DNA of 55,601 nucleotides from Streptomyces sp. ISL-36 (lineage in GTDB: Bacteria; Actinomycetota; Actinomycetes; Streptomycetales; Streptomycetaceae), in assembly GCF_018614205.1 (NCBI RefSeq), contig NZ_JAGGOS010000074.1, positions 1-55,601 on the forward strand, written 5' to 3'. The translations under genes were made by a program, and so were the position numbers. Below the pieces are notes generated by a model. It was not told the DNA's origin and did not search any database. It was given only the letters and a program-made list of their open reading frames with translations. Below are positions 1 through 7,245 of the stretch, in pieces; the first letter of the stretch is position 1; each line of letters begins with the position of its first letter.

Positions 1-7
1 CCGCGGG

Positions 8-77
8 GCTGCGGCAGTGCCGCAGCAGGCCGCCGGGGGCCGACGGCCACCCGCGGCGCGCGCCCGTTCGACGGGCG
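8..77 (-). terminator. GC-rich hairpins after the first gene
   Basis: Two perfect stems lie just past the stop codon at 101 of the leftmost gene. One spans 8-26 (GCTGCGGC arms, 3-base loop) and the other 61-77 (CGCCCG arms around TTCGA). There is no T tract, which is usual for Streptomyces terminators. Nothing else is visible in the first 100 bases. Confidence 0.45.
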
Positions 78-100
78 TCCCGGACGGCCGGGCCGGGCCG

Positions 101-1234
101 TCAGTGGAGGCTGCGCAGTGCGGCCCGTACCGCCTCCAGGTCGTCGGTCGACGCCAGACCCGCGTGGTAGAGGCGGAGTTCGGTCGCTCCCGCGTCCGCC
201 GCGCGCTTGGCGTCGTCGGCGAGGGTCCGCGGGGAGCCTCCCATGCCCGTCACCACCGGGAAGTTGGCCGCGACGACGGACTCCGGGCCCGCCTGCGCCG
301 CGAACGGGGCCACCGAGGGGGCCGGGGTGACGACACCGTCCGCGACCCGGAGGACGTGCGCCGGGTCGGTGCCCACGTTGGCGCCGCAGCGGTATGGAAG
401 CGGGTCCGCGTGGAGCAGGACGCGGAAGCCGGGCGGGGCGGCCGCCCGGACGGCGGCCACGGCGGCCTCCTGGAGGGCACGGGCGGTCCGCGTGCGCCAG
501 GCGAGGACGCCGGCGTCGAGGGCGTCGAGCGGCCCCGCCGGGCCCCCGGCCGCCCAGACCGGTCGGAGCGCGTCCCGCACGGCCGCCGCCAGCTCGTCGG
601 GGTCGACGCCCTCCTCCCCGTACCCCTGTCGGCAGGCCGGGCAGAAGCAGAGCGACATCAGGTACTGCTCGCGGTCGCCGAGCGGCACCCCCGCGGTCTT
701 GTCGTGGGCGTGGAGGTGGGCGAAGCCGTACCAGCCGCAGGACTCCAGCTCCGTGCCGGCCGCCCCGGGCCGTACCGCCGCCTCGGCAGCGAGGGCGACG
801 AGGTACGCGCGTACGGCGGGTTGCGCGATGCAGGGCGCCCAGGGGTAGCGGTCGCCGTAGACGTTGACGACCGAGGTCTGCGGACGCTCCGCGCCGAGCC
901 GGGAGTTGTGGGCGAGGACGACCCAGCTGTGGACCTCCAGGCCCGCGTCGGCGAGCGCGTGGGCGGCCTCGCCGTACGCGTCGCCCGGCGCCCACTCGCC
1001 CGCCGGGTACGGCCGCAGGTCGCGCCCGGACCAGCGGGCGGTGTCCGGCGGATAGAGCACGGCGGCGTGCTCGGCGGTGACGATCCGGCGGCCCGGATGC
1101 CGGGGCGTGAGGGCGCGCGTGGAGTGGTACGCGGAGGCGAGCGTGACCTGCTGGACCCCGAGCTCCGCGAGGAGGCCCGGCGCGGCGGGGTCGCCGACGA
1201 CGTCCCAGGGATAGACGAAGGTTCCCGCCCTCAC
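101..1234 (-). CDS. Unrecognised soluble protein coupled to an aldarate dehydratase
   Basis: I do not recognise this 377-residue protein. It starts with GTG at 1234, and that codon overlaps the upstream dehydratase stop as GTGA, so the two genes are translationally coupled. There is no signal peptide or membrane segment. The alternating strand/helix texture resembles a TIM-barrel protein. Notable residues are an aromatic patch CGWYGFAHLH near residue 166 and a cysteine cluster, CFCPAC at 196-201, that could bind a metal. The locus encodes a uronate dehydrogenase and a keto-deoxyglucarate dehydratase, so a role on a sugar acid or its glycoside is plausible, but this rests on context only. A glycoside-hydrolase-like barrel is an alternative. 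The gene is certain; the function is open. Confidence 0.85.
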   Translation of the reverse strand: MRAGTFVYPWDVVGDPAAPGLLAELGVQQVTLASAYHSTRALTPRHPGRRIVTAEHAAVLYPPDTARWSGRDLRPYPAGEWAPGDAYGEAAHALADAGLEVHSWVVLAHNSRLGAERPQTSVVNVYGDRYPWAPCIAQPAVRAYLVALAAEAAVRPGAAGTELESCGWYGFAHLHAHDKTAGVPLGDREQYLMSLCFCPACRQGYGEEGVDPDELAAAVRDALRPVWAAGGPAGPLDALDAGVLAWRTRTARALQEAAVAAVRAAAPPGFRVLLHADPLPYRCGANVGTDPAHVLRVADGVVTPAPSVAPFAAQAGPESVVAANFPVVTGMGGSPRTLADDAKRAADAGATELRLYHAGLASTDDLEAVRAALRSLH

Positions 1235-2181
1235 GCGCTCTCCTCCCCGGTCGCCAGCAGAGCCCGCCCGCGCTCGATGACGGTGGCGAGTTCCTTCAGG
1301 TGTTCGGGGGCGGGCTCGCTCAGCGGCGGCCGTACCTCCCCGACGTCCAGGCCCCGCATGCGTACGGCGGCCTTGACGAGCGAGACCGCGTAGCCGCGCC
1401 CCTTCGCCCGGAGTTCGACCAGCGGCCGGTAGAAGCCGTCGATGAGCCGCTCCACGGTCGCGTCGTCGCCGGAGGCGAGGGCCCTGTGGAAGGCGAGGGC
1501 GATGTCGGGGGCGAAGCAGAAGACGGCGGAGGAGTAGAGGGTGACGCCGATGCCCCGGTAGGCGAGTCCGGTGAGTTCGGCGGTGGGCAGGCCGTTGAAG
1601 TAGAGCAGGCCGAGGCCCTCGGCGCGCACGGCGCTGACGATCCGCTGCATCAGGTCGAGGTCGCCGAGGCCGTCCTTGAGGCCGATGATCCCCTCGGTGC
1701 GGGCGAGGGCGACGGCGGTCTCGGGGGTGAGGATCGCGTTGTCGCGCTGGTAGACGATGACGTCGAGCGAGGTGGCGGCGGCGAGTGCGGTGTAGTGGCG
1801 CAGCAGCCCGGCCTGGTCGGCGACGACGAGGTACGGGGGCATGGCGAGGAGACCGTCGGCGCCGGCCTCCTCGGCGAGCCGGGCGTACTGGATCGCGAGC
1901 GCCGTTCCGTAACCGGCGCCGGCCAGGACGGGGACGCGGCCGGCGGCCTCCTCGACGGCGGCGGCCACGCAGGCGCGGAACTCCTCGGGGGTGAGGGCGT
2001 GGAACTCGCCGGTGCCGCAGCAGGCGAACACGGCGGCGGCGCCCGCCTCGATGCCGTCCCGTACATGGGTGCGGAAGGTGTCGAGGTCGACGGTGCCGTC
2101 CGGTCCGAAGGCGGTGACGGGGAAGAACAGCAGGCCGTCGAGCCGGTCGGCGAGCGGGGCGGCGGGCGGGGCTGAGGTCAC
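1231..2181 (-). CDS. 5-dehydro-4-deoxyglucarate dehydratase (DHDPS superfamily)
   Basis: This is a predicted cytosolic lyase that converts 5-keto-4-deoxy-D-glucarate to 2-oxoglutarate semialdehyde, CO2 and water in aldarate catabolism (EC 4.2.1.41). The TIM barrel carries GTGEFHALTPEEF near residue 56, Tyr144 in VYQRDN and the expected Schiff-base Lys169 in IGLKDG. I chose GTG 2181 (316 residues) because GGGAG lies five bases upstream at 2187-2191. A longer in-frame start at 2247 or 2229 would lie at or upstream of the likely transcription start. The 3' end overlaps the next gene as GTGA. The divergent neighbour encodes a uronate dehydrogenase, the first step of the same pathway. Other DHDPS-family aldolases are possible, but the match in length and motifs to KdgD-type enzymes is good. 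Confidence 0.85.
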   Translation of the reverse strand: MTSAPPAAPLADRLDGLLFFPVTAFGPDGTVDLDTFRTHVRDGIEAGAAAVFACCGTGEFHALTPEEFRACVAAAVEEAAGRVPVLAGAGYGTALAIQYARLAEEAGADGLLAMPPYLVVADQAGLLRHYTALAAATSLDVIVYQRDNAILTPETAVALARTEGIIGLKDGLGDLDLMQRIVSAVRAEGLGLLYFNGLPTAELTGLAYRGIGVTLYSSAVFCFAPDIALAFHRALASGDDATVERLIDGFYRPLVELRAKGRGYAVSLVKAAVRMRGLDVGEVRPPLSEPAPEHLKELATVIERGRALLATGEESA

Positions 2182-2245
2182 GGGCGCTCCCAGAGAAGTC
2201 CGTCGTGCACAGTTCTGATTGTCGTCCATATTCATGAACAGCATC

Positions 2246-2275
2246 ACGCTAGAGCAGCCCCAAAGCGCCGGTCAA
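2246..2275 (-). promoter_or_regulatory. Probable promoter of the aldarate dehydratase operon
   Basis: Read on the minus strand, TTGACC (2270-2275) is followed after 18 bases by TAGCGT (2246-2251). Transcription would start near 2239, giving a leader of about 58 bases to the GTG at 2181. No second-messenger or operator motif was recognised. Confidence 0.4.
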
Positions 2276-2301
2276 GGCGCAAACCCGCCTCCTCGCACGC
2301 T

Positions 2302-2331
2302 CTTGACGGTCCATGAGGCGGCTCCCTACCT
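2302..2331 (+). promoter_or_regulatory. Probable promoter of the uronate dehydrogenase gene
   Basis: TTGACG at 2302-2307 and TACCTT at 2326-2331 are separated by 18 bases. The coding start at 2376 follows after about 38 bases. The promoter sits back to back with that of the divergent dehydratase, so one regulator could govern both. Confidence 0.45.
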
Positions 2332-2375
2332 TGTCCATGGTTGTGAATGCGATCCACGGACGGAGATTGACGTAC

Positions 2376-3185
2376 ATGCCTACACCCCGCACCGTCCTGC
2401 TCACCGGCGCCGCCGGCGGCGTCGGCACGCTGATGCGTGAGCTGCTGCCCGCGTACGGATACGAGCTGCGGCTGCTCGACCTGGCACCCGTCGACGGCGC
2501 ACCCGACGCCATCGTCGCCGACCTCGCCGACCGGAAGGCGCTGCGGGAGGCCGTCCGGGGCGTCGACGCGATCATCCACCTCGCCGGGATCTCCCTGGAG
2601 TCCACCTTCGAGAAGATCCTCGCCGCCAACATCACCGGCCTGCACCACCTCTACGAGGCCGCGCGCGAGGAGGGAGTGCGCCGGATCGTCTTCGCCTCCA
2701 GCAACCACGCCGTCGGCTTCACCCCGCGCCCGCGCGGGGACGACCCGTTGATCCCCGTCGACACCCCGCACCGGCCCGACACCTTCTACGGCCTGTCCAA
2801 GTGCTTCGGCGAGGATCTGGCCCAGTTCTACTGGGACATGCACCGGATGGAGACCGTCTCGGTACGGGTCGGCTCCTGCTTCCCCGAGCCGACCTCGGTC
2901 CGCATGCTGTCGATGTGGCTGAGCCCGGCGGACTGCGCCCGCCTCTTCCACGCGGCGCTCACCGCCGAGAACGTGGGGCACACCGTGGTGTACGGCTCCT
3001 CCGCCAACACCCGGCTGTGGTGGGACCTTTCCTCGGCTCGGGCGCTCGGCTACGAACCGCGGGACGACTCCGAACCGTACGCGGAACGGCTCATCGCCGA
3101 ACACGGCCCCCTGTCGGACGACGACCCGGCGGCCGCGAACCTGGGCGGCCACTTCTGCACCGAGCCGCCGCGCTGGCCGTACTGA
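2376..3185 (+). CDS. Uronate dehydrogenase-type extended SDR oxidoreductase
   Basis: This is a predicted NAD-dependent oxidation of glucuronate or galacturonate to the aldarolactone (EC 1.1.1.203 type). The 269-residue extended short-chain dehydrogenase has a Rossmann motif TGAAGGVG at residues 10-17, an Asp-Leu acidic pair after the second strand (LLDLAP, NAD preference), SSN at 108-110 and the catalytic Tyr138-x3-Lys142 (YGLSK). Start ATG 2376 is preceded by GGAG at about 2362; an in-frame ATG at 2313 lies inside the promoter. The divergent gene encodes the downstream dehydratase, which supports a uronic-acid role. A generic NAD-dependent epimerase is the alternative call. A glucarate dehydratase for the middle step is not present in this window. 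Confidence 0.8.
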   Translation: MPTPRTVLLTGAAGGVGTLMRELLPAYGYELRLLDLAPVDGAPDAIVADLADRKALREAVRGVDAIIHLAGISLESTFEKILAANITGLHHLYEAAREEGVRRIVFASSNHAVGFTPRPRGDDPLIPVDTPHRPDTFYGLSKCFGEDLAQFYWDMHRMETVSVRVGSCFPEPTSVRMLSMWLSPADCARLFHAALTAENVGHTVVYGSSANTRLWWDLSSARALGYEPRDDSEPYAERLIAEHGPLSDDDPAAANLGGHFCTEPPRWPY

Positions 3186-3203
3186 CGCCCCGACGGATAC
3201 ACA

Positions 3204-3241
3204 GGCCCGGCCGGACTGATGCGGGGGCGCCGGCCGGGGCC
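3204..3241 (+). terminator. Imperfect GC hairpin after the uronate dehydrogenase gene
   Basis: GGCCCGGCCGG at 3204-3214 can pair with CCGGCCGGGGCC at 3230-3241 with one bulge. The gap 3186-3511 (326 bases) holds this hairpin and the tandem repeat at 3429-3503, and I see no gene in it. Confidence 0.35.
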
Positions 3242-3428
3242 CGGGTCACGGCATGCACGGGCACACGCGACAGACGGAACGCTAGGACCTCCGGCAGCGG
3301 ACCGCGATCCGCTCGGCGCACCGGCTGTCCACAAAACGCGGCGGGTGCGGACATCGGCGAGGAGGTCGGGCGCGGCCTGCGTGACCAGCGGCGGGCGCGG
3401 CAAGCTGCGTGCGCGGACCGCGCGCAGC

Positions 3429-3503
3429 GGCTCGGCCGCCACCGACCGCGCCTGTCGGGCCTCGCAGGCTCGGCCGCCACCGGCCCCGCCTGCGGGCCTC
3501 GCA
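3429..3503. repeat. Two tandem copies of a 37-38 bp GC-rich unit
   Basis: Copy one (3429-3466) and copy two (3467-3503) both begin GGCTCGGCCGCCACCG and end CGGGCCTCGCA. They differ by two substitutions and one deletion. The repeat lies just past the stop of the AraC regulator gene. A slipped duplication is the simplest reading. Confidence 0.8.
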
Positions 3504-3511
3504 CGCGGCTG

Positions 3512-4501
3512 TCATCCCCCCGACCGCAGCGTCTGCGAGGGCGTCTCGCCGAACCGGGTCCTGTACTGCGCCGCGAACCGTCCCAGATGGGCGAACCCCC
3601 AGCGCCAGGCCACCTCGCTCACGCTCAGCTCGCCCGGCCCCGCGCCCCGCAGCTCCTCGTGGACCCGGTCCAGCCGGATCTCCCGTACGTACGCCATCGG
3701 CGACATCCCCACGTACTCCCGGAACGACTCCTGGAGCCGGCGCACGCCGACCCGGGCCCGGTCGGCGAGTTCGGTGGTGGTGAACGGGTGCTCGGGGCAG
3801 GCCAGGACCGCGTCCATCGCACGCTTCACGGGCGCGGGGCGCAGCGGCTCCCCCGGGTGGGCGAGCTCCTCGCGCCAGGGGTGCTCTGCGGCCAGGAGCA
3901 GCCCGTTGAGCAGCGCTTCCTGCAGAGGCGCGGCCACCAGCGGGTGGTGGGCCAGGCTGTCCCCTGCGAGGGCCTCGTCCGCCACTCGGCGGGCGAGGCG
4001 CACCCAGCTCAACCCCGGCCCGCGCGAGATGTCCAGGCGCGGCTCGAAGGCGAGCGGCCCGCGGGGCGGGCGGCCGAGGAGGCGTTCGAGCCGGTCGGTC
4101 AGCGCGGTCGCGCCGATCTTGACCGAGAGCGTCCTGCAGTCCCCGCTCCACCGGTCCAGGAAGGTGTCTCCCGCCGGGCCGAGCACCACCGCCTCGGCCG
4201 CCGTCGCGACCACCGGGGAACGGCCGCCCTGACGCAGCTCCATGGTTCCGGCGAGCGGGGCGTTGACATGGAAGGCGCCGAGCTCGCCGAAGCGCATCCG
4301 GACATCCGCCCCGCAGGTCAGGTCGCCGATGACCAGCGGCCCGAGCGTGACGGTGTCGAAGCGGGCGGCGAAGGGCCGTTCCCGCCGTTCGATGACGTCC
4401 ATGAAGTTGGCGTAGTACCGCGCGTCGATCTCCTGCCGCGCCTCGTCCACGTCCCGCGTACGAAAAGAGCTCCCACCCACGAGCCGAAAGAATATTCGCA
4501 T
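3512..4501 (-). CDS. AraC-family transcriptional regulator
   Basis: This is a 329-residue DNA-binding regulator. The N-terminal two thirds resemble the AraC-binding-like domain found in AraC proteins of the AraC_binding_2 group (Arg-rich start, a VIGDLTCGADVRMRFGEL stretch). The C-terminus, about residues 225-325, carries the two helix-turn-helix motifs, ending with the typical VAWRWGFAHLGRFAAQYR and FGETPSQTLR. Start ATG 4501 (MRIFFRLV) has GGCAGG six bases upstream; an in-frame ATG at 4537 would overlap the divergent gene. An inverted repeat at 4508-4526 lies between the two divergent starts and may be its own operator. The effector is unknown. Confidence 0.85.
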   Translation of the reverse strand: MRIFFRLVGGSSFRTRDVDEARQEIDARYYANFMDVIERRERPFAARFDTVTLGPLVIGDLTCGADVRMRFGELGAFHVNAPLAGTMELRQGGRSPVVATAAEAVVLGPAGDTFLDRWSGDCRTLSVKIGATALTDRLERLLGRPPRGPLAFEPRLDISRGPGLSWVRLARRVADEALAGDSLAHHPLVAAPLQEALLNGLLLAAEHPWREELAHPGEPLRPAPVKRAMDAVLACPEHPFTTTELADRARVGVRRLQESFREYVGMSPMAYVREIRLDRVHEELRGAGPGELSVSEVAWRWGFAHLGRFAAQYRTRFGETPSQTLRSGG

Positions 4502-4507
4502 GACGGA

Positions 4508-4526
4508 CCTGCCCGGAAACGGCAGG
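4508..4526. promoter_or_regulatory. Inverted repeat between divergent araC-type gene and small gene
   Basis: CCTGCC (4508-4513) and GGCAGG (4521-4526) form perfect arms around CGGAAAC. The whole divergent gap is only 34 bases, so any factor bound here would touch both start regions. On the plus strand CAGGAT plus seven bases precedes the small gene's ATG. Confidence 0.3.
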
Positions 4527-4535
4527 ATGCCCGCC

Positions 4536-4766
4536 ATGCCACGCCCCCATGGATTCCGTTACGAGCAGCGCGCGGACGGCACGGTCGTCCTCACCCACCA
4601 CGGGCGCGCCGCAGGCACCCTGCGGGGTTCGCGCGCCGAGAAGTTCCTCGGGGAGGTGGTGTCCGGGGACGCCCAGCTGGTCATGGCGCGCTGGACGGGC
4701 GCGTACAAGTTCGGCAATGAGCGCATGGCCCGGAACCATCCCCGTCACCAGGGCGGCCGGAGGTGA
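4536..4766 (+). CDS. Small conserved Streptomyces protein of unknown function
   Basis: This 76-residue protein begins MPRPHGFRYEQRADGTVVLT and ends in a basic tail, NHPRHQGGRR. I remember close relatives as widespread hypothetical proteins in Streptomyces. A central ARWTGAYKFGNE segment looks conserved. There is no signal peptide or membrane helix. Start ATG 4536 was preferred over 4500 because it avoids overlap with the divergent regulator and has CAGGAT exactly seven bases upstream, consistent with a leaderless start. The charge pattern would suit nucleic-acid binding, but there is no direct evidence. Confidence 0.7.
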   Translation: MPRPHGFRYEQRADGTVVLTHHGRAAGTLRGSRAEKFLGEVVSGDAQLVMARWTGAYKFGNERMARNHPRHQGGRR

Positions 4767-4784
4767 CCGGGGTGGCCGAAGGAC

Positions 4785-4856
4785 GTCAGGGGCCCCAAGG
4801 GGTCATCAGGGGCCGAGGGGCTCATCAGCGGCCGAGGGTCATCAGAGTGGCGGAAG
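4785..4856. repeat. Imperfect ~18-bp tandem units built on TCATCAGGGGCCGAGG
   Basis: Three to four diverged units follow one another (for example 4802-4820, 4821-4838, 4839-4856), each with TCATCAG and a GGCC/GGCGGA core. They fill most of the 130-base gap between the small gene and the TerD protein gene. No ribosome-binding site is evident near the TerD start. Confidence 0.5.
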
Positions 4857-4896
4857 GTAAGGGAACGGCAAAGCGGTCCCGCTCGTTACCCCTGAC

Positions 4897-6117
4897 ATGA
4901 CCGCTATGACCCCCGGCTCGAACATCCCTCTCTCCGCCGCGCGCGTGGCGGTGGACGTCGCCGCCCCGGTGCGACTCGACGTCTCGGGCCTGCTGCTCAC
5001 CGCCGACGGCAAGGTGCGCTCGGACGACGACTTCATCTTCTACAACCAGCCCACCGGCCCGGGCGTGACCTACCGCTCCGGCGGCGGCGCGGCGCCGGAC
5101 GCGATCGTGGTGGACACCGCCGCGGTGCCGCCCGGCATCGAGAAGATCGTCGTCACCGCGAGCCCCGACGCGGCCGGCCAGACGTTCCAGGGCATCGAGC
5201 CCACGGCGACGATCCGCAACGCCGACGACGGCACCGTCCTCGCCACGTTCACGCCGCCCCGGCTCGGTGCGGAGACGGCGCTCGTGATCGTGGAGGTCTA
5301 CCTCCGGGGTGGCGCCTGGAAGGCCCGTGCGGTGGGCCAGGGGTACGCCAACGGGCTCGCCGGCATCGCCACCGACTTCGGCGTCTCGGTCGACGAGGAG
5401 CCGGCCGCCACCCCCGCGGCGGCCCCGGTGGCGGCGCCGCCCGCGCCCGCGGCCCCCGCCGTGGATCCGCGGGTCGCCGCCACGACGCCTCCTCCGCCGT
5501 CCGCTCCCCCCGTGGCACCCGCCGCCCCCGTCTCCACGGGCAAGATCAACCTGGACAAGGGCCGGGTCAACCTCCAGAAGAACCAGACGGTCTCCCTGGT
5601 CAAGGGCGGCCGCCCGCTGCTCTCCCAGGTCAAGATGGGCCTGGGCTGGGAGCCCGCGTACCGCGGCAAGGACATCGACCTCGACGCCTCCGTCATCGCC
5701 TACGGCCCTCAGCGCAACCACCTGGACAGCTGCTACTTCGGCAAGCTGTCCATCCTGAACGGATCGATCAAGCACTCCGGTGACAACCTGACCGGCGAGG
5801 GCGCGGGCGACGACGAGGTCATCGTCGTCGACCTCGGCCGGCTCCCCGCCGACGCCACCGGCCTGGTCTTCACGGTCAACTCCTTCTCCGGCCAGAAGTT
5901 CACCGAGGTCGCCAAGGCCTACTGCCGCCTGATGGACGCGGCGACCGGCGAGGAGCTGGTCCGCTTCGACCTGACCACGGCCGAGCCGCAGACGGGCGTG
6001 ATGATGGCCAAGCTGATCAAGCAGTTCTCGGGCGAGTGGGAGATGACGGCGATGGGCGAGTTCGTGAAGTCGCGGACCGTCCGGGGCATGGTGAAGCCGG
6101 CCGCCCAGGCGCTCTGA
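4897..6117 (+). CDS. Double TerD-domain protein (tellurite/stress family)
   Basis: TerD-family proteins are calcium-binding stress proteins linked to tellurite and phage resistance and, in Streptomyces, to development. This 406-residue protein has an N-terminal TerD-like half (about 10-167, with SDDDFIFYNQP), an Ala/Pro-rich linker (about 168-213), and a complete C-terminal TerD domain (214-400) with DLDASVIAY, NHLDSCYFG and GEGAGDDEVIVVDL, whose acidic residues fit Ca2+ sites. No membrane segment is seen. A second ATG at 4906 is possible, and neither start has a clear Shine-Dalgarno. No other ter genes flank it, so this is an orphan copy and not part of a full ter operon. Confidence 0.85.
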   Translation: MTAMTPGSNIPLSAARVAVDVAAPVRLDVSGLLLTADGKVRSDDDFIFYNQPTGPGVTYRSGGGAAPDAIVVDTAAVPPGIEKIVVTASPDAAGQTFQGIEPTATIRNADDGTVLATFTPPRLGAETALVIVEVYLRGGAWKARAVGQGYANGLAGIATDFGVSVDEEPAATPAAAPVAAPPAPAAPAVDPRVAATTPPPPSAPPVAPAAPVSTGKINLDKGRVNLQKNQTVSLVKGGRPLLSQVKMGLGWEPAYRGKDIDLDASVIAYGPQRNHLDSCYFGKLSILNGSIKHSGDNLTGEGAGDDEVIVVDLGRLPADATGLVFTVNSFSGQKFTEVAKAYCRLMDAATGEELVRFDLTTAEPQTGVMMAKLIKQFSGEWEMTAMGEFVKSRTVRGMVKPAAQAL

Positions 6118-6145
6118 GCGGCCGGCCGTCGCGCGCGGGCCGTGG

Positions 6146-7162
6146 CTAGAACAGCGCGCTGTACGCGTTGAGGGCGGGCTGGCCGCCGAGGTGGACGTAG
6201 AGGACGGTCGCGTCGCGGCCGATCTCGCCCCGCGCCACCAGGTCGACCAGACCCGCCATCGACTTCCCCTCGTAGACGGGGTCGGTGACCATGCCCTCCG
6301 TACGGGCGGCGAGCCGCATCGCGTCGAGGGTGGTCTCGTCCGGAACGCCGTAGACCCCCGCGTGGTAGCGGGCGTCGAGCTCGACGTCCGCCGCCGTGAG
6401 GTCACGCTCCACACCGATCAGGGCGGCGGTGTTCCGGGCGATCCGGGTGATCTGCTCATGGGTCGGCTCGGGCGCGGCGGAGGCGTCGATGCCGATGATC
6501 CGGCGGGCCGGTCCGCCGTCCTCGGCGAGGGCGGCGAAGCCCGCGACCATACCGGCCTGGGTGGAGCCGGTCACCGAGCACACCACGACGGTGTCGAAGA
6601 AGACGCCCAGCTGCCGCTCCTGCTCGGCCACCTCATAGGCCCAGTTGGCGAAGCCGAGCCCGCCGAGCGGGTGGTCGGAGGCGCCGGCGGGGATGGCGTA
6701 CGGCCTGCCGCCGCTCTCCTCGACCTCGCGCAGGGCCAGCTCCCAGCTCTCCTTGAAACCGATGCCGAACCCGGCCTTCACCAGGCGTACGTCGGCACCC
6801 ACGAGGCGGCTGACGAGGATGTTGCCGACCTTGTCGTAGACGGAGTCCGGCCAGTCGACCCAGCTCTCCTGGACGAGTACGCACTTCAGCCCGGCGCGGG
6901 CGGCGACGGCGGCGACCTGGCGGGTGTGGTTGGACTGGACGCCGCCGATGGAGACGAGGGTGTCGCAGCCCTGGGCGAGAGCGTCCGCGACCAGGTACTC
7001 CAGTTTGCGGGTCTTGTTCCCGCCGTACGCCACTCCGGAGTTGCAGTCCTCGCGCTTGGCCCACAGGGTCGCGCCGCCGAGGTGGTGCGTGAGGCGTTCG
7101 AGGGGGTGGACCGGGGACGGCCCGAAGAGCAGCGGATAGCGGTCGAAGTCGGTGATCGGCAT
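6146..7162 (-). CDS. acdS: 1-aminocyclopropane-1-carboxylate deaminase
   Basis: This PLP enzyme cleaves ACC, the plant ethylene precursor, to 2-oxobutanoate and ammonia. The length of 338 residues equals the Pseudomonas enzyme. GGNKTRKLEY holds the PLP lysine at residue 50, SNHTRQ follows near 77, and TDPVYEGK and HLGGQPALN give Glu298 and Leu325. These correspond to the Glu295/Leu322 pair that separates true ACC deaminases from D-cysteine desulfhydrases, which have Ser/Thr there. AGGAG lies five bases before the ATG. The upstream co-oriented gene is a GntR regulator, a common arrangement for actinobacterial acdS. A (GGTC)8 tract lies in the intergenic spacer. Confidence 0.93.
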   Translation of the reverse strand: MPITDFDRYPLLFGPSPVHPLERLTHHLGGATLWAKREDCNSGVAYGGNKTRKLEYLVADALAQGCDTLVSIGGVQSNHTRQVAAVAARAGLKCVLVQESWVDWPDSVYDKVGNILVSRLVGADVRLVKAGFGIGFKESWELALREVEESGGRPYAIPAGASDHPLGGLGFANWAYEVAEQERQLGVFFDTVVVCSVTGSTQAGMVAGFAALAEDGGPARRIIGIDASAAPEPTHEQITRIARNTAALIGVERDLTAADVELDARYHAGVYGVPDETTLDAMRLAARTEGMVTDPVYEGKSMAGLVDLVARGEIGRDATVLYVHLGGQPALNAYSALF

Positions 7163-7213
7163 GGCGGCTCCTGGGTCGAGGCGGTCGAAGGCGGTCGGAA
7201 GCGGGTCGGAGTG

Positions 7214-7245
7214 GGTCGGTCGGTCGGTCGGTCGGTCGGTCGGTC
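7214..7245. repeat. (GGTC)8 tetranucleotide microsatellite
   Basis: Eight uninterrupted GGTC units run from 7214 to 7245 and reach into the stop codon of the GntR gene (TGA at 7244-7246, minus strand). The spacer to the acdS start at 7162 also contains scattered GGTCG words. Change in copy number would alter spacing and leader structure, and could also move the gntR stop. Confidence 0.95.

Noticed and set aside
3282..4748. Minus-strand extension overlapping the AraC gene in another frame
   Set aside because: Arg/Pro/Ala-rich out-of-frame sequence. The real gene in the overlapping frame has clear AraC motifs.
6146..7162. D-cysteine desulfhydrase in place of ACC deaminase
   Set aside because: The Glu298/Leu325 pair, spaced 27 residues as in Pseudomonas ACC deaminase, argues against the Ser/Thr pair of desulfhydrases.
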